Assembly: GCF_010587385.1 (NCBI RefSeq)
Contig: NZ_CP047475.1
Coordinates: forward strand, 1,550,001 to 1,614,000
Source: Vibrio astriarenae
GTDB taxonomy: Bacteria > Pseudomonadota > Gammaproteobacteria > Enterobacterales > Vibrionaceae
Length of the DNA: 64,000 nt
Reading direction: 5' to 3'
Shown: positions 27,821 to 39,164 of the stretch, one piece after another
How the letters are laid out: each line of letters starts with the position of its first letter
Position numbering within the stretch: the first letter of the stretch is position 1
Notes under the pieces: model-generated
The model's database searches: none
Told to the model about the DNA's origin: nothing
What the model saw: the letters and a program-made list of their open reading frames with translations, nothing else
Position numbers and translations under genes: made by a program

Positions 27821-27832
27821 CGGAGCCTCAAC

Positions 27833-28519
27833 ATGCCCCCACATCCTTACACAGCCATTGTCGCCGGAGCGACAGGCCTAATTGGTGATGAACTGGTCAA
27901 ACAGCTGTTAGAGGACTCACATTGCAAAGCAATCCTAGTGATGACTCGACGAGAAATTCCCTACCAAGATAAGCGCCTCATTCAGTGCGTGCATCCTCGA
28001 CTCGAAATTTGCTCTCAACACCTACCCGAACTATCCCAGGCACCTATCTATGGTTTCATAGCGCTAGGCACCACCATTAAACAGGCTGGATCAAAGCAGG
28101 CTTTGGCCGATATTGATTTCACACTTGTTTGTGACGTTGCACAGCAGATGAGAGAGTTAGGCACTGAACGTCTCTGTGTTGTATCAAGTATTGGCGCATC
28201 AGCAACCAGCATGAGCCACTATTTGAAATGTAAGGGGCTGATGGAAGAGAAAATAGCAGCAATGAGCTTCGATAATCTATGTATTGTCAGACCTGGTCCG
28301 CTCGAAGGACTGAGAGAAAAGACCAGACCGAGTGAAGTGATTACTGCGTCAATCCTCAAACTGGTTAAGCCAGTAATGAAAGGAAAGTTGCGCAACTATC
28401 GGTTGATACATGGTAAAACGGTCGCACAAGCGATGTTGGCAGGGATAAAGTCAGATAAGAAAGCACAGGTGTTGTTCAGCAGAGAAATGGAAGCCATCGT
28501 TCGCCGCATCTATATGTAA
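27833..28519 (+). CDS. NAD(P)-binding Rossmann-fold oxidoreductase (atypical short-chain type)
   Basis: Soluble protein of 228 residues. It has an N-terminal dinucleotide motif VAGATGLIGDELVKQLL, then FIALGTTIKQAGSK, VVSSIGAS and YLKCKGLMEEKI with a Tyr/Lys pair spaced about as in HTATIP2/YbjT-like proteins. Substrate unknown. GGAG precedes the ATG. It lies directly downstream of a long inverted repeat and about 100 nt before the RND efflux operon. Confidence 0.8.
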   Translation: MPPHPYTAIVAGATGLIGDELVKQLLEDSHCKAILVMTRREIPYQDKRLIQCVHPRLEICSQHLPELSQAPIYGFIALGTTIKQAGSKQALADIDFTLVCDVAQQMRELGTERLCVVSSIGASATSMSHYLKCKGLMEEKIAAMSFDNLCIVRPGPLEGLREKTRPSEVITASILKLVKPVMKGKLRNYRLIHGKTVAQAMLAGIKSDKKAQVLFSREMEAIVRRIYM

Positions 28520-28620
28520 GTAAGCCCCATAAGTAAGCTTAGAAACGAGACAACGCATACCTATTGATATTGTTATCAAGATTAAAGTCTATACTTGGAT
28601 TTAGATTTTAAGGGGGGCGT

Positions 28621-29772
28621 ATGAGCATCAAACCAATTTGTAAGTTGTACCTTGTCTCATCAATCTTCATGCTCGGGTGTGACAACCAGCAATCGTCTGC
28701 ACCCTCTGCAGCGCTGCCCGCTCCATCCATTGGCTATACCGTCGTTCAAGCACAACCGCTTGAATTAACGGACAACATGCCAGGCAGAACGCTAGCATCA
28801 TTCAAGGCCGAGGTGAGGCCCCAGGTTGGTGGTATTTTACTCAGCCAACTCTTTCAGGAAGGTGCGTTTATTGATAAAGGGCAACCACTATATCAAATAG
28901 ACCCCGACTCTTTCCAAGTATCACTCGATAGCGCGAAAGCCGACCTTAGAAGAGCTAAAGCCAACCTTGCCACTGCGAGTAATCGCGCCAAGCGTTACGA
29001 AAGATTGGTGCAACAAAACGCGGTTTCTAGACAAGACTATGATGACGCCGTAGCCAGTCTTCAGCAGGCACAATCCGATGTAGAGACAGCACAAGCGTCC
29101 ATCGATTCGGCGCAAATTAATCTCGATTACACACAAGTCACCTCTCCCATCTCTGGACGCATCGGTCGCTCCAGCGTAACAGAGGGGGCATTGGTGACAG
29201 CGAACCAGTCAGAACCGCTTGCCATCGTACAAACTTATGATCCCATGTTTGTAGACCTGACAGCCTCCAGCAACGACCTACTTACCTTCAGGCGCGCCCT
29301 ATCAGCAGGCGATTTTTCTCGAAGTGAGCAGGACACGACCAACATTCAACTGACCTTAGAAGATGGTTCAGACTATGAATACAAGGGCACTATCCTTTTT
29401 TCTGACGTGAATATCAGCGAATCAACCGGAGCTTTCGTTCTTAGAGTGTCATTTCCCAACCCCGATAACATTCTTCTTCCGGGAATGTTTGTAAGGGCAA
29501 CACTCCCAAAAGGTGTTGCGAGTGATGCCATTTTGGTTCCTGCAAAATCGGTCTCAAGAACGCCACAAGGAACCGCTCAGGTGTGGGTGATTGATGAAAA
29601 TGGCGTCGTCGACATTCGCACTGTCACTGCAGATAAGCTGATTAACAATCAATGGTTAATTACTGAAGGACTCAATTCTGGAGAGAAAGTGGTCGCCGTT
29701 GGGCTGCAGTTTATTCGCCCTGGAATGAGTCTTACTAATACTTACGACGTAAGTGACAAATACCAAAACTAG
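28621..29772 (+). CDS. RND efflux pump periplasmic adaptor (AcrA/MexA family) lipoprotein
   Basis: Membrane-fusion protein of 383 residues with lipobox IFMLGC. Order of domains: barrel-sandwich halves around [28 protein letters not shown], a helical hairpin ([19 protein letters not shown]), [17 protein letters not shown], beta-barrel and membrane-proximal domain ([19 protein letters not shown]). It bridges the inner-membrane pump and the outer-membrane channel encoded next. A strong GGGGGG ribosome site precedes the ATG. Confidence 0.92.
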   Translation: MSIKPICKLYLVSSIFMLGCDNQQSSAPSAALPAPSIGYTVVQAQPLELTDNMPGRTLASFKAEVRPQVGGILLSQLFQEGAFIDKGQPLYQIDPDSFQVSLDSAKADLRRAKANLATASNRAKRYERLVQQNAVSRQDYDDAVASLQQAQSDVETAQASIDSAQINLDYTQVTSPISGRIGRSSVTEGALVTANQSEPLAIVQTYDPMFVDLTASSNDLLTFRRALSAGDFSRSEQDTTNIQLTLEDGSDYEYKGTILFSDVNISESTGAFVLRVSFPNPDNILLPGMFVRATLPKGVASDAILVPAKSVSRTPQGTAQVWVIDENGVVDIRTVTADKLINNQWLITEGLNSGEKVVAVGLQFIRPGMSLTNTYDVSDKYQN

Positions 29773-29782
29773 GTGTAACACT

Positions 29783-32700
29783 ATGGCGCTATTTTTTATC
29801 AACCGTCCGGTTTTTGCGTGGGTGTTAGCCATTTTGGTTATGCTCGCGGGTTTATTGGCTCTGCTTAACCTACCCGTCGCACAGTACCCGACTATTGCTC
29901 CACCCGCTATCCAAATCACCGCTTATTATCCGGGCGCCTCCGCGAAAACTGCCGAAGACTCCGTCACACAAGTCATCGAGCAGCAGATGACTGGCCTGGA
30001 CAATTTGCTCTATTTTAAATCTACTTCCGACTCATTCGGTAATATTTCTATTACGCTCACTTTTTCGGCAGACACTGACCCAGACATCGCTCAAGTCCAA
30101 GTTCAAAACAAACTGCAAGCGGCCACACCACTATTGCCAACAGAAGTCCAGGCACAAGGTGTGAATGTAGAAAAAGCAAGTAGCTCATTTTTGATGGTTA
30201 TTGCTTTCGTTTCAGAAGATGGCAGCATGACAGATGTCGATTTAGGGGATTACATTTCGAGTAATATTCTCGATCCTCTTAGCCGTGTCGATGGGGTTGG
30301 TCAAACCCAACTTTTTGGCGCTGAATATGCGATGAGAATTTGGCTCGACCCGTACAAACTTGAAAGTTATAAGTTAATGCCCTCGGACGTTATCGCTGCA
30401 GTTCAGGAGCAAAATGCTCAAGTTTCGGCTGGTCAGATGGGGGCGCCGCCTGCGAATCTCGGGGCCCAGTTGACCGCAACCATCACTGCTCAATCTAGGC
30501 TGCAAACTGTCGACCAGTTTCGACAAATTTTGCTTAAAGTCGATGCGGACGGCTCACAAGTACTCCTTGAAGACGTCGCGAGCGTTGAACTTGGTGCATC
30601 TACATACAGTTCTGTTTCGGCATACAATAAACTCGCCGCCGCTGGTATGTCTGTGAGTCTTGCTACTGGGAAGAACGCGCTGGATACAGCAGAAGCCGTT
30701 CGCTCCAAAATTGCCGAACTAGAGCCCTTTTTTCCACCAGGGCTCCAAGTCACCTACCCTTATGACACCACCCCTTTTATTGAAATTTCAATTGAAGGCG
30801 TCGTTCACACTCTGATTGAAGCGGTCGTTCTCGTCTTTCTCGTGATGCTGCTGTTTTTACAAAACTTACGCGCAACGTTTATCCCCACTATCGCGGTGCC
30901 AATCGTTATTCTCGGCACATTTGGGGTTCTCCTTTCCCTCGGTTACTCGATTAACACACTCACCATGTTTGCCATGGTGCTCGCTATCGGCCTATTGGTT
31001 GACGACGCCATTGTTGTCGTTGAAAACGTTGAACGGATTATGGAGGAGGAACATCTTGATGCAAGAGCGGCAACCATTAAATCCATGGAAGAGATAACCA
31101 GCGCTCTGATTGGTATTGGTATGGTGCTTTGTGCGGTGTTTATTCCAATGGCGTTTTTTTCCGGCTCAGTTGGTGCAATTTACCGCCAATTCTCGATAAC
31201 GATTGTAACCGCGGTTGCTCTCTCTGTTCTGGTTGCGATTATTCTAACCCCCACACTCTGTATTGCACTTCTAAGCCATAATGAGGAATCCAAAAATAAA
31301 GGCTTTGCTGGCTGGTTTAATCGAAACTTCCACAAATTAACGGACCGCTACGTCGGCATGGTTGAGTTCATTTCACATCGAGCAGTACGTTTTATGCTGA
31401 TTTATGCAGCAATTATAGGCATTGTCGGTATTCTGTTTGTCCGTCTACCAACCGGCTTCCTACCTGACGAAGACCAGGGTTCGATGATGGCAATGGTTCA
31501 GTTACCCAGCGGCGCTACACAAGAACAGACACTGGCTGTACTCGACAAAGTAGAGGACTTTTTCTTAGTTAACGAGAAAGATAACGTCGAGTCAGTATTT
31601 GCTGTTGCTGGATTCAGTTTTGCTGGCTCTGGCGCGAATACCGGTATGATGTTCATAAACCTCAAAGACTGGGATCAACGACAAACTGCCGAATCACATG
31701 TTAAAGCCATCATTGGGCGTGCAATGGGCTCTTTTCAGCAAATCACTGAAGCGGCAGTTTTCGCTTTCGCTCCACCCGCAATCATGGAGTTGGGTAATGC
31801 CACCGGTTTCAATTTCTTTTTGCAAGACCGAGCCGGACTCGGGCATGAGCAATTGATGGCGATTCAAGGCCAACTTCTCGGCACCTCAAACCAGAGCCCA
31901 TTACTCACCGCCGTACGTCCAAATGGCTTGAGTGATACCCCGCTTTATCATCTTGAAATAGACCAACTAAAAGCGAGGGCATTGGGAGTCGCTATTGGTG
32001 ATATCAATGCCACTATTGGCACTGCGTTCGGTAGTAGCTATATCAATGATTTTGTCGACAGAGGTCGAATTAAAAAAGTCTATGCACAAGCTTTGACCCC
32101 CTATCGTATGACACCTGAAGATATCATGGAGTGGAAAGTTAGAAACGGTGCAGGCGAAATGGTCGCAATGCGTGTGTTTACCGAAGGTGAATGGCAATAT
32201 GGTTCGCCACGTTTAGAACGTTATAACGGCGTCTCGGCGGTTGAAATTGTGGGTGAGCCCGTTGCAGGCGTGAGTACTGGTGATGCAATGGCAGAGATTG
32301 AACGTATTGTTAGTGGTCTGCCCCAAGGTGTGGGCATTGAATGGACGGGGATGTCCTATCAAGAGCGAGTGTCCGGGGGACAAGCGCCCCTTTTATACGC
32401 ACTGTCGATATTGATTGTGTTTTTATGTCTTGCTGCACTGTATGAAGACTGGGCAGTTCCACTTTCTGTCATTTTAATTATCCCCCTTGGAATATTGGGT
32501 GCTGTCAGTGCCACTGAGCTATTTGGACTAGAGAATGATGTGTATTTTCAAGTCGGACTCTTAACCACAATTGGTTTAGGCTCGAAAAATGCCATTATGA
32601 TAGTCGAATTTGCCAAAAGTTATTATGAAGCGGGTGAGGATCTAATGCAGGCAGCTCTGAAAGCGGCGCGCATTCGTCTAAGACCGATATTGATGACCTC

Positions 32701-32926
32701 ATTAGCGTTTGGGATGGGCGTAGTACCATTAGCGATTAGTTCTGGTGCGGGGTCTGGCGCGCAAAACGCAGTGGGTACAGGGGTAGTCGGCGGGGTAATA
32801 ACGGCTACTGTTCTCGGCGTGTTATTCGTTCCTCTGTTCTTTGTCGTTGTTGAACGCCTGTTTACTGGTAAGTCTCAGCATAATCAGACATCTGAAAAAG
32901 TTCATCAAGAGGAGTCTGCCTCATGA
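29783..32926 (+). CDS. RND multidrug efflux transporter (AcrB/MexB, HAE1 type)
   Basis: Inner-membrane proton antiporter, 1047 residues from ATG 29783. The frame is open to 29753 but that would overlap the adaptor gene, and [20 protein letters not shown] is the standard start. HAE1 features: [21 protein letters not shown], the TM4 proton-relay aspartate pair in [18 protein letters not shown]10 lysine in [15 protein letters not shown], and [12 protein letters not shown]. Twelve membrane helices and two large periplasmic loops are expected. The substrate cannot be inferred. The operon contains all three pump components. Confidence 0.93.
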   Translation: MALFFINRPVFAWVLAILVMLAGLLALLNLPVAQYPTIAPPAIQITAYYPGASAKTAEDSVTQVIEQQMTGLDNLLYFKSTSDSFGNISITLTFSADTDPDIAQVQVQNKLQAATPLLPTEVQAQGVNVEKASSSFLMVIAFVSEDGSMTDVDLGDYISSNILDPLSRVDGVGQTQLFGAEYAMRIWLDPYKLESYKLMPSDVIAAVQEQNAQVSAGQMGAPPANLGAQLTATITAQSRLQTVDQFRQILLKVDADGSQVLLEDVASVELGASTYSSVSAYNKLAAAGMSVSLATGKNALDTAEAVRSKIAELEPFFPPGLQVTYPYDTTPFIEISIEGVVHTLIEAVVLVFLVMLLFLQNLRATFIPTIAVPIVILGTFGVLLSLGYSINTLTMFAMVLAIGLLVDDAIVVVENVERIMEEEHLDARAATIKSMEEITSALIGIGMVLCAVFIPMAFFSGSVGAIYRQFSITIVTAVALSVLVAIILTPTLCIALLSHNEESKNKGFAGWFNRNFHKLTDRYVGMVEFISHRAVRFMLIYAAIIGIVGILFVRLPTGFLPDEDQGSMMAMVQLPSGATQEQTLAVLDKVEDFFLVNEKDNVESVFAVAGFSFAGSGANTGMMFINLKDWDQRQTAESHVKAIIGRAMGSFQQITEAAVFAFAPPAIMELGNATGFNFFLQDRAGLGHEQLMAIQGQLLGTSNQSPLLTAVRPNGLSDTPLYHLEIDQLKARALGVAIGDINATIGTAFGSSYINDFVDRGRIKKVYAQALTPYRMTPEDIMEWKVRNGAGEMVAMRVFTEGEWQYGSPRLERYNGVSAVEIVGEPVAGVSTGDAMAEIERIVSGLPQGVGIEWTGMSYQERVSGGQAPLLYALSILIVFLCLAALYEDWAVPLSVILIIPLGILGAVSATELFGLENDVYFQVGLLTTIGLGSKNAIMIVEFAKSYYEAGEDLMQAALKAARIRLRPILMTSLAFGMGVVPLAISSGAGSGAQNAVGTGVVGGVITATVLGVLFVPLFFVVVERLFTGKSQHNQTSEKVHQEESAS

Positions 32927-34356
32927 ATGCACGATTTAAAGCACTGACCCTAACTATGACTCTAGCAGGATGCACCAACTTCATACCTGAATACTCAAGA
33001 CCGGAGTTGCCAGTGACAAATGACTGGCCCGTTAACCAGCAAGGGTATGAGGAGAGCAGCGTAACGAATTGGCGCTCCTTCGTGAACAATGAAGAGCTCA
33101 AGATGTTGATCGAGTTGTCGTTAGAGAACAATAAGGATCTTAAAGAAGCGCTACTTAATATCGTTAAAGCCGAAGCTCAACTCGGCCTACAGCGTGCCTC
33201 TCGTTATCCATCCATTGGCTTAGAAGCATCAAGTGCTAATCAGCGTCTATCTGAGAATTTTACTGGTGCAGACTCTTCCATTTCCCGGACTCAAAACCTT
33301 AATATCGGTCTAAGCAGCTATGAAATCGATTTTTGGGGACGTGTTTACAGTCTAGAACAACAAGCCCTTGAAAGTTATCTGGCAACGATTGAGGGGCGCC
33401 GCAATACGCAAATTACCTTAATCAGTAACGTTATCCAGGCCTACTTGACGCTAGAGTCAGACCGCCGATTACTCGAATTGGCGAAAGAAACGCTGATATC
33501 CCAACAAGACTCTCTAAAATTGACTCAAACCAGTTTCGACAATGGTGTCGCCTCAGGGCTAGATTTAGCACAGGCTAAAAGCACGGTAGCGACTTCAAAA
33601 GTCGATGTTGCGAGGTTTACGAGTCAAGTCAATGTCGACATTAACGCGCTAAACATTCTTGTTGGCACCCCAATACCCGATGAATTATTACCGACTAGCG
33701 ACCAAGGAACTCGTTTCGGGGAGGTTTCCGTTGGGCTTCCCTCTCAAGTATTGCTCAATCGACCGGATGTTCTACAGGCTGAATATCTTCTAAGAGCGGC
33801 GAATGCCAATATTGGGGCTGCTCGGGCTGCTTATTTTCCGACGATTGCTCTTACGACCAATGGTGGCTTGTTGAGTGCTGACCTTGACGATCTCTTTTCC
33901 GGAGATAGCCGCTCATGGATATTCACACCGACCATTACGCTACCTATTTTTGACTGGGGTGCTAGAGAGCGAAACTCCGACATCGCTGCGACTGACCAAA
34001 AAATTGCGGTTAACAACTATGAACGAACTATCCAAATTGCTTTTCAGGAAGTAGCGGACGCTCTCAGTAATCAGGCAACATTCGATGACCAGATACAGGG
34101 CCAGCAGATGCTCGTCGATGCGTACGAGGAAAGTTTTCGCCTCTCGGAACTGCGATTTAATGAGGGGGTAGACGATTACTTTAGTGTGTTAGATTCACAA
34201 CGCTCTTACTATAGCGCGCAGCAAACCTTAATCACGACGGAACTTAGCGCCCAACTCAATACAGTGACTCTGTATAAAGTGCTTGGTGCCGGGTGGAACC
34301 CAGATGACGTCCCAGTTCCTTTGACTGAAGATATGTATCTAGGTTTTGAAGACTAA
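32923..34356 (+). CDS. Outer-membrane factor lipoprotein (NodT/OprM family)
   Basis: Outer-membrane channel of 477 residues with lipobox TLAGC. The family repeats are visible: [47 protein letters not shown], then the second half [28 protein letters not shown] and [19 protein letters not shown]. Its ATG overlaps the pump gene by four bases (ATGA), so the tripartite pump is made from one mRNA. Confidence 0.92.
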   Translation: MNARFKALTLTMTLAGCTNFIPEYSRPELPVTNDWPVNQQGYEESSVTNWRSFVNNEELKMLIELSLENNKDLKEALLNIVKAEAQLGLQRASRYPSIGLEASSANQRLSENFTGADSSISRTQNLNIGLSSYEIDFWGRVYSLEQQALESYLATIEGRRNTQITLISNVIQAYLTLESDRRLLELAKETLISQQDSLKLTQTSFDNGVASGLDLAQAKSTVATSKVDVARFTSQVNVDINALNILVGTPIPDELLPTSDQGTRFGEVSVGLPSQVLLNRPDVLQAEYLLRAANANIGAARAAYFPTIALTTNGGLLSADLDDLFSGDSRSWIFTPTITLPIFDWGARERNSDIAATDQKIAVNNYERTIQIAFQEVADALSNQATFDDQIQGQQMLVDAYEESFRLSELRFNEGVDDYFSVLDSQRSYYSAQQTLITTELSAQLNTVTLYKVLGAGWNPDDVPVPLTEDMYLGFED

Positions 34357-34415
34357 AGTAAAAGCCTCAAATGATGGCCTTGCTTTAGTTTCTGATTTAC
34401 GACTCGTAGACCACA

Positions 34416-35348
34416 TCAAGGTCGGTACACTTCGGTTTCTGGGTGAAATACATGCCAGGCAAACCAATAGAGTAAAGTGCTGGAAACTAAAGTGCCCTGC
34501 TCGTCTGTCACCCACGCCGACAGGTTTTCTTCATCCCAGTGAATCGTGAGCGTAACGCCTTCAAACACATACTTAAAGTTGGATTCCCCTTTAAGGCGAA
34601 GCTCTTTAAATGGAAAAGCAATTGCCCTATTTTCTCCCTTCAAGCCCAATACGGTCTCTTTCATTGAATAAGACATAGGGGTTGTTTCTGATATTGGAAA
34701 ATACAAATGTGGCTTATCACTATAACCGGCATAGGGATCATGAGAATAATCCCTTAGAAAGCCAGTATCTGTCGACAGCACCTTAGTATTAGGGTGGTCT
34801 TCAATCCACTGGGACCAACGTGTCAATTTTAATGGATACTGAATTAGGTTTTGGCCAGATAAGGGGCCACTCACGGCCGATCCACGAATTTGAGACCAAA
34901 GTGACTCGGTTTGATGGTCATACATAAGAACATCAGAGTTGTAGAGTAAGCCTGAAACACCAAATGTTTTCTTCTGCTCTCCAAACCCGGCTAGAAAACC
35001 CATGCCTGAGCCACAAAGTGGACAATATGAAATCATAAACTGTTGGCCCTCAATCTCATCATTCACAATTTCATGCCAATTCAGTATTTTGATGGGGTAT
35101 GCTTTTGTCATCCCACTGAACTCGATTCCAAGAACGACATCAGTATCTTGCATGAAATGGGCTTGTGTTCCGTCAACAAACTTGGGTTCTAATATGGCTG
35201 GTATGCCGTCCCTTCCAGGGCCTCCAGGTAATATTTCAGACTGGGAGATAGTGAGATTTGAAAGTTCAAAACCATTCGGTGTGTACGCAAATGCTGTTGA
35301 AGAAACGAACAACAATAGCGTCAGCATAAGATTGACAGCTAAATTCAT
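34416..35348 (-). CDS. DUF3179 domain-containing secreted protein
   Basis: Protein of 310 residues with a signal peptide (about 1-21, ending AFA). The DUF3179 core is recognisable: ILNWHEIVNDEI, MISYCPLCGSGMGF (a CxxC pair), SGLLYNSDVLMYDHQTESLWSQ and LSTDTGFLRDY. Function unknown. It converges with the efflux operon with 59 nt between stops. Confidence 0.88.
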   Translation of the reverse strand: MNLAVNLMLTLLLFVSSTAFAYTPNGFELSNLTISQSEILPGGPGRDGIPAILEPKFVDGTQAHFMQDTDVVLGIEFSGMTKAYPIKILNWHEIVNDEIEGQQFMISYCPLCGSGMGFLAGFGEQKKTFGVSGLLYNSDVLMYDHQTESLWSQIRGSAVSGPLSGQNLIQYPLKLTRWSQWIEDHPNTKVLSTDTGFLRDYSHDPYAGYSDKPHLYFPISETTPMSYSMKETVLGLKGENRAIAFPFKELRLKGESNFKYVFEGVTLTIHWDEENLSAWVTDEQGTLVSSTLLYWFAWHVFHPETEVYRP

Positions 35349-35569
35349 CGTGCGACTCTTTAAAAGTGACTATGGTTAATTAGACCCGATATCACCCATT
35401 TACATTTCAATTGAGTAAATCTTAGACAGCCGATGTGCTGAGGCGTAAGTGATGTTTATTGAAAACCAAATCTTTTTTGAATATCACTTGCTTGAGTAAT
35501 GGAAAGTGTCGGATACTTCCATCAGATATAAGCCCTTGAAATAATAAATTTCGAGCACTGGAAGACACT

Positions 35570-36997
35570 ATGCCCGCAGATAACCAACCGACTTTTTTCT
35601 TCTTCGACTACGAAACTTGGGGCACTAGCCCTGCTCTTGACAGACCGAGTCAATTTGCCGGTGTCCGTACCGATGAAAACTTTAACATCATCGGTGAGCC
35701 ACTGGTTATCTATTGTCAGTTGCCATCCGACTATCTGCCCTCTCCTGAAGCTGCGCTGATCACAGGCATCACACCGCAAAAGGCAAATGCTGAGGGACTT
35801 CCAGAGCCTGAGTTCATCCGCCGTATTCATGAAGAATTGTCTAAACCGAACACAACAAGCTTAGGCTACAACAGTATTCGTTTCGATGACGAAGTGACAC
35901 GTCATACCTGTTACCGTAACTTTCTAGACCCATACGCATGGAGTTGGCAAAACGGTAATTCTCGTTGGGACTTGCTTGATGTGATGCGAGCTTGTCATGC
36001 CCTTCGTCCTGACGGAATCAATTGGCCTGAAAATGACGAAGGCTACCCAAGCTTTAAACTTGAACATCTTTCAGTTGCCAATGGCATCGAACATAGCAAC
36101 GCCCACGATGCGATGGCTGATGTGATTGCGACGATTGAGATGGCGAAAAAAATAAAAACGGCGCAACCCAAGTTATTCGACTTTTTCTTGCAATATCGTC
36201 ACAAGCGTAAGCTCAATGAGCTTATTGATATCGTTGAGATGAAACCATTGATGCACGTTAGCGGCATGCTGGGACGTGATTGTCAGTACACCAGTTGGAT
36301 TGTTCCGGTGGCATGGCACCCTACCAATAAAAACGCCGTAATCGTGGTGGATTTAGCCCAGGATGTATCTCCGGTTCTTGAGATGGACTCAGACAGCTTA
36401 AGAGAGCGTTTATATACAAAACGTTCTGAACTTGCTGACGACGAATTGCCCGTTCCAATCAAGCTCATCCACCTCAATAAATGCCCTATTCTCGCACCAG
36501 CAAAAACACTGACTGCCGAAAATGCGGCAAATATCGGAATTAACCGCGAGCAGTGTCTTGCAAACCTCGCACTATTGAGACAGCATCCAGAAATTCGTGA
36601 AAAGCTGTTGTCGCTGTATCAGCAAGAACGTGACTATTCTGATGAGAATAAAGATGTTGATGCGATGCTCTACGATGGCTTCTTTAGCCCTGCAGATCGT
36701 GCCGCTATGGACATCATTCTTAGCCAACCACCTGAAGCGCTTGGCAGCTTAGACATCTCTTTTGATGATGGGCGAATTAAGCCGTTACTATTCCGCTATC
36801 GTGCTCGACATTATCCATGGACACTCACCGAAACAGAACAGCAACGTTGGATGAGTCATTGTCGCGACTACTTTGAGACTCGCTTACCCGACTACACACT
36901 CAACTTAGAAAACTTAGCGCATGAGCATGAGACTGATGAACACAAAATGCGCGTGTTGAAGTCGGTCTATGAGTACGTTTCTAAATTGGTTAGCTAG
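35570..36997 (+). CDS. sbcB: Exodeoxyribonuclease I SbcB
   Basis: Single-strand-specific 3'-5' DNA exonuclease, 475 residues, used in repair and recombination. The DEDD active site is evident: FFFFDYETWG, LGYNSIRFDDEV, and the HDAMADVIATIEMA block. The C-terminal half (YDGFFSPADRAAMDIIL, LFRYRARHYPWTL) is typical of ExoI. It ends 12 nt before the LrgA-like gene. Confidence 0.95.
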   Translation: MPADNQPTFFFFDYETWGTSPALDRPSQFAGVRTDENFNIIGEPLVIYCQLPSDYLPSPEAALITGITPQKANAEGLPEPEFIRRIHEELSKPNTTSLGYNSIRFDDEVTRHTCYRNFLDPYAWSWQNGNSRWDLLDVMRACHALRPDGINWPENDEGYPSFKLEHLSVANGIEHSNAHDAMADVIATIEMAKKIKTAQPKLFDFFLQYRHKRKLNELIDIVEMKPLMHVSGMLGRDCQYTSWIVPVAWHPTNKNAVIVVDLAQDVSPVLEMDSDSLRERLYTKRSELADDELPVPIKLIHLNKCPILAPAKTLTAENAANIGINREQCLANLALLRQHPEIREKLLSLYQQERDYSDENKDVDAMLYDGFFSPADRAAMDIILSQPPEALGSLDISFDDGRIKPLLFRYRARHYPWTLTETEQQRWMSHCRDYFETRLPDYTLNLENLAHEHETDEHKMRVLKSVYEYVSKLVS

Positions 36998-37009
36998 GAG
37001 CGCCACGTT

Positions 37010-37387
37010 GTGACATTGAAGTCTATTGCCAAAACAGGTTTTGAGTATATGCGCGCGTTTGCCATTATCGGGATCGCGCTCATGATAGGTATCGCGATGC
37101 AAACCTATTTGAGTATCTCAATACCTGGAAGTATTTTAGGCATGGCGGTGCTTTTTATTGGCCTCGCATCGGGGTTGGTTCCCGCGCATTGGGTACAGCC
37201 TGGCGCAAGCCTGTTCATTCGCCATATGATATTTTTGTTCGTTCCAATCAGTGTTGGGCTAATGGTGCATTTCGATTTGCTATTAGACAACCTTGTGGCG
37301 ATCATTGCGAGTGTTGTCGCAGGCTCCGTGCTCGTGCTCATCATTATGAGTTACTGTATAGAAAAACTAGTCAGCAGGGATAGCTAA
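37010..37387 (+). CDS. CidA/LrgA family holin-like protein
   Basis: Membrane protein of 125 residues with about four helices and the family pattern ISIPGSILGMAVLFIGLASG followed by FVPISVGLMVHFDLL. CidA/LrgA proteins resemble phage holins and affect autolysis or overflow-metabolite transport together with their LrgB partner, which begins 3 nt downstream. The start is GTG with GGAG 9-12 bases upstream. Confidence 0.88.
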   Translation: MTLKSIAKTGFEYMRAFAIIGIALMIGIAMQTYLSISIPGSILGMAVLFIGLASGLVPAHWVQPGASLFIRHMIFLFVPISVGLMVHFDLLLDNLVAIIASVVAGSVLVLIIMSYCIEKLVSRDS

Positions 37388-37390
37388 ACG

Positions 37391-38071
37391 ATGTGGTTCA
37401 TCATTACACTCATGGTCTTTATCATCGTGCGCAAAGTTTGTGGGATTATTCGATCGCCACTGTTTAACCCTCTTTTGGTTAGCCTTGCCGTTCTTATCCC
37501 ATTATTAGTTACCCTAAACGTCTCTTATGAGACCTACTATGCCGACAATCAATGGGTGACTTGGCTACTACAACCCGCAGTCGTCGCCCTAGCCTATCCT
37601 CTGTACGAGCAGTTGCCGCAGATACGTCGCAACTGGAAGCTCATTCTTGTTAGCTGCACCCTTGGCAGTGTGCTGAGTATGTTATCTACCGTTTTATTCG
37701 CATTGCTGTTAGACGTTGACTTTGAATTACTTGCTAGCTTAATGGGTAAGTCAGTAACGACCCCTATCGCGATGGAAATAGCGAGTTTCTTAGGTGGAGT
37801 CCCTGCTATTGCCGCCATTATGGTGCTTATCGCAGGCCTTGTGGGTGCTATTCTTGCTTATCCTATCTATCGCCTATTCAATATCAAAAGCCCTATATCT
37901 CGGGGCTTAACGATGGGGTGTGTCTCTCACGCACTTGGCACGGCAACGAGTGCTGAAAAAAACACTCAAGATGCCGCCTTCAGTTCTCTTTCACTGGTGA
38001 TCTGTGGCGTTGTCACGTCCATCGCAGCACCAATTATTATGAGCACCGTCATCTGGCTAACAACTCAGTAA
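37391..38071 (+). CDS. CidB/LrgB family membrane protein
   Basis: Membrane protein of 226 residues, usual family length. Characteristic sequences are LLQPAVVALAYPLYEQLPQIRRNW, LMGKSVTTPIAMEIASFLGG and the C-terminal MGCVSHALGTATSAEKNTQDAAFSSLSLV-type block. It is the obligate partner of the preceding LrgA-like protein, 3 nt away. The next gene, cdd, has its own CRP-controlled promoter. Confidence 0.9.
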   Translation: MWFIITLMVFIIVRKVCGIIRSPLFNPLLVSLAVLIPLLVTLNVSYETYYADNQWVTWLLQPAVVALAYPLYEQLPQIRRNWKLILVSCTLGSVLSMLSTVLFALLLDVDFELLASLMGKSVTTPIAMEIASFLGGVPAIAAIMVLIAGLVGAILAYPIYRLFNIKSPISRGLTMGCVSHALGTATSAEKNTQDAAFSSLSLVICGVVTSIAAPIIMSTVIWLTTQ

Positions 38072-38089
38072 CTCACGCCCGCCATTTTA

Positions 38090-38105
38090 CGTGATCGCGA
38101 TCACT
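38090..38105 (+). promoter_or_regulatory. Predicted CRP site, upstream of the cdd pair
   Basis: CGTGA-TCGCGA-TCACT matches the TGTGA-N6-TCACA CRP pattern at 8 of 10 positions. It is centred 52 bp upstream of the second site and about 92 bp before the predicted cdd start point. Confidence 0.65.
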
Positions 38106-38141
38106 TATTTTATGCAAATGAAATTTGAGCAATCACATTTG

Positions 38142-38157
38142 AGTGATTACGATCACT
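38142..38157 (+). promoter_or_regulatory. Predicted CRP site, promoter-proximal, at cdd
   Basis: AGTGA-TTACGA-TCACT matches CRP at 8 of 10 positions. It is centred about 40.5 bp before a start point near 38190, implied by the -10 TACAAT at 38178-38183. Two CRP sites ~52 bp apart is the geometry of CRP/CytR promoters such as deoP2 and cdd in E. coli. Confidence 0.65.
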
Positions 38158-38212
38158 GTAATCTTGAATGTACTATCTACAATAAAACAATCATTGTTTT
38201 CGAGGATGAATT

Positions 38213-39100
38213 ATGTCAACTCGTTTTGAACAGGCTCTATCACAAATTCCAGAGCCTCAACGTCATGTCTTCGAAGCGCTATTTTGTAGCGATTCGTTTT
38301 CTGGAGCCATTACTTCAGTGCAGTTCGATGAACTGCTACAAAAAACCAAAATGGAAAAGAGTGAGTTAAAGGTAGCACTATTGCCTTTCGCTGCTGCCTA
38401 TTCATACGCACCAATCTCCGAATTTTTTGTGGGCGCGATTGTACAAGGCAACTCGGGTGACCTGTACTTTGGTGCAAATATGGAAATTCTCGGTGCGCAG
38501 CTTGCTCAAACAGTCCATGCTGAGCAGTCTGCTATCAGCCACGCGTGGATGAAAGGTGAATCTGGGCTAACAGACATTACGATAAACTACAGCCCTTGCG
38601 GCCACTGTCGCCAGTTCATGAATGAGCTATCCACGGCACAAACTCTGACAGTTCAATTGCCGCAACGCGATGCGATGTCGCTACAAGAGTATTTACCGGA
38701 GTCTTTCGGCCCTTCTGACTTGGGAATCCAATCAGGATTGATGACACCTGTCGATCATGGCTACCAACTTGAAGATGTCGATAGCTTGGTGAAAGCTGCT
38801 GTTGACGCATTGAACCGAAGCCATGCTCCATATACCAAGAACTTGAGTGGTGTAGCAATCGAAGTTGCAGACGGTCGTGTGTTTAAGGGGGCTTACGCTG
38901 AAAACGCAGCGTTTAACCCTAGCCTCCCTCCACTTCAAGTAGCTATTGTTCAGTTGCTGATTGCTGGTTTATCTCTAACAGATATAAGAGCAGCAGCGCT
39001 TGTGGAACTATCAAGTGGAAAAATCAGTCATCTACCTGAGACTCAATCGACGCTAGAAACGATCAACCCTGAAATTACGGTTGAATACGCTTCAATCTGA
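38213..39100 (+). CDS. cdd: Cytidine deaminase Cdd
   Basis: Homodimeric zinc enzyme of 295 residues that deaminates cytidine and deoxycytidine in pyrimidine salvage. The zinc and proton-relay motif is TVHAEQSAI with PCGHCRQF. The C-terminal half is the inactive duplicated domain of the long enteric type. A GAGGATG ribosome site precedes the ATG. Two CRP sites upstream suggest CRP activation with CytR repression. Confidence 0.95.
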   Translation: MSTRFEQALSQIPEPQRHVFEALFCSDSFSGAITSVQFDELLQKTKMEKSELKVALLPFAAAYSYAPISEFFVGAIVQGNSGDLYFGANMEILGAQLAQTVHAEQSAISHAWMKGESGLTDITINYSPCGHCRQFMNELSTAQTLTVQLPQRDAMSLQEYLPESFGPSDLGIQSGLMTPVDHGYQLEDVDSLVKAAVDALNRSHAPYTKNLSGVAIEVADGRVFKGAYAENAAFNPSLPPLQVAIVQLLIAGLSLTDIRAAALVELSSGKISHLPETQSTLETINPEITVEYASI

Positions 39101-39121
39101 AACATTGAGTACTAAAGAAAC

Positions 39122-39164
39122 AACAAAAGCGCAACGAGGTGAAAACTCATTGCGCTTTTTTGTT
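39122..39164. terminator. Bidirectional terminator after cdd
   Basis: AAAAGCGCAA pairs with TTGCGCTTTT, with an additional GAG/CTC inner stem and a GTGAAAA loop. T runs occur on both strands. Confidence 0.85.

Noticed and set aside
38124..38137. Third CRP-like site TTTGAGCAATCACA at cdd
   Set aside because: The half-sites are four rather than six bases apart, so CRP would not fit.
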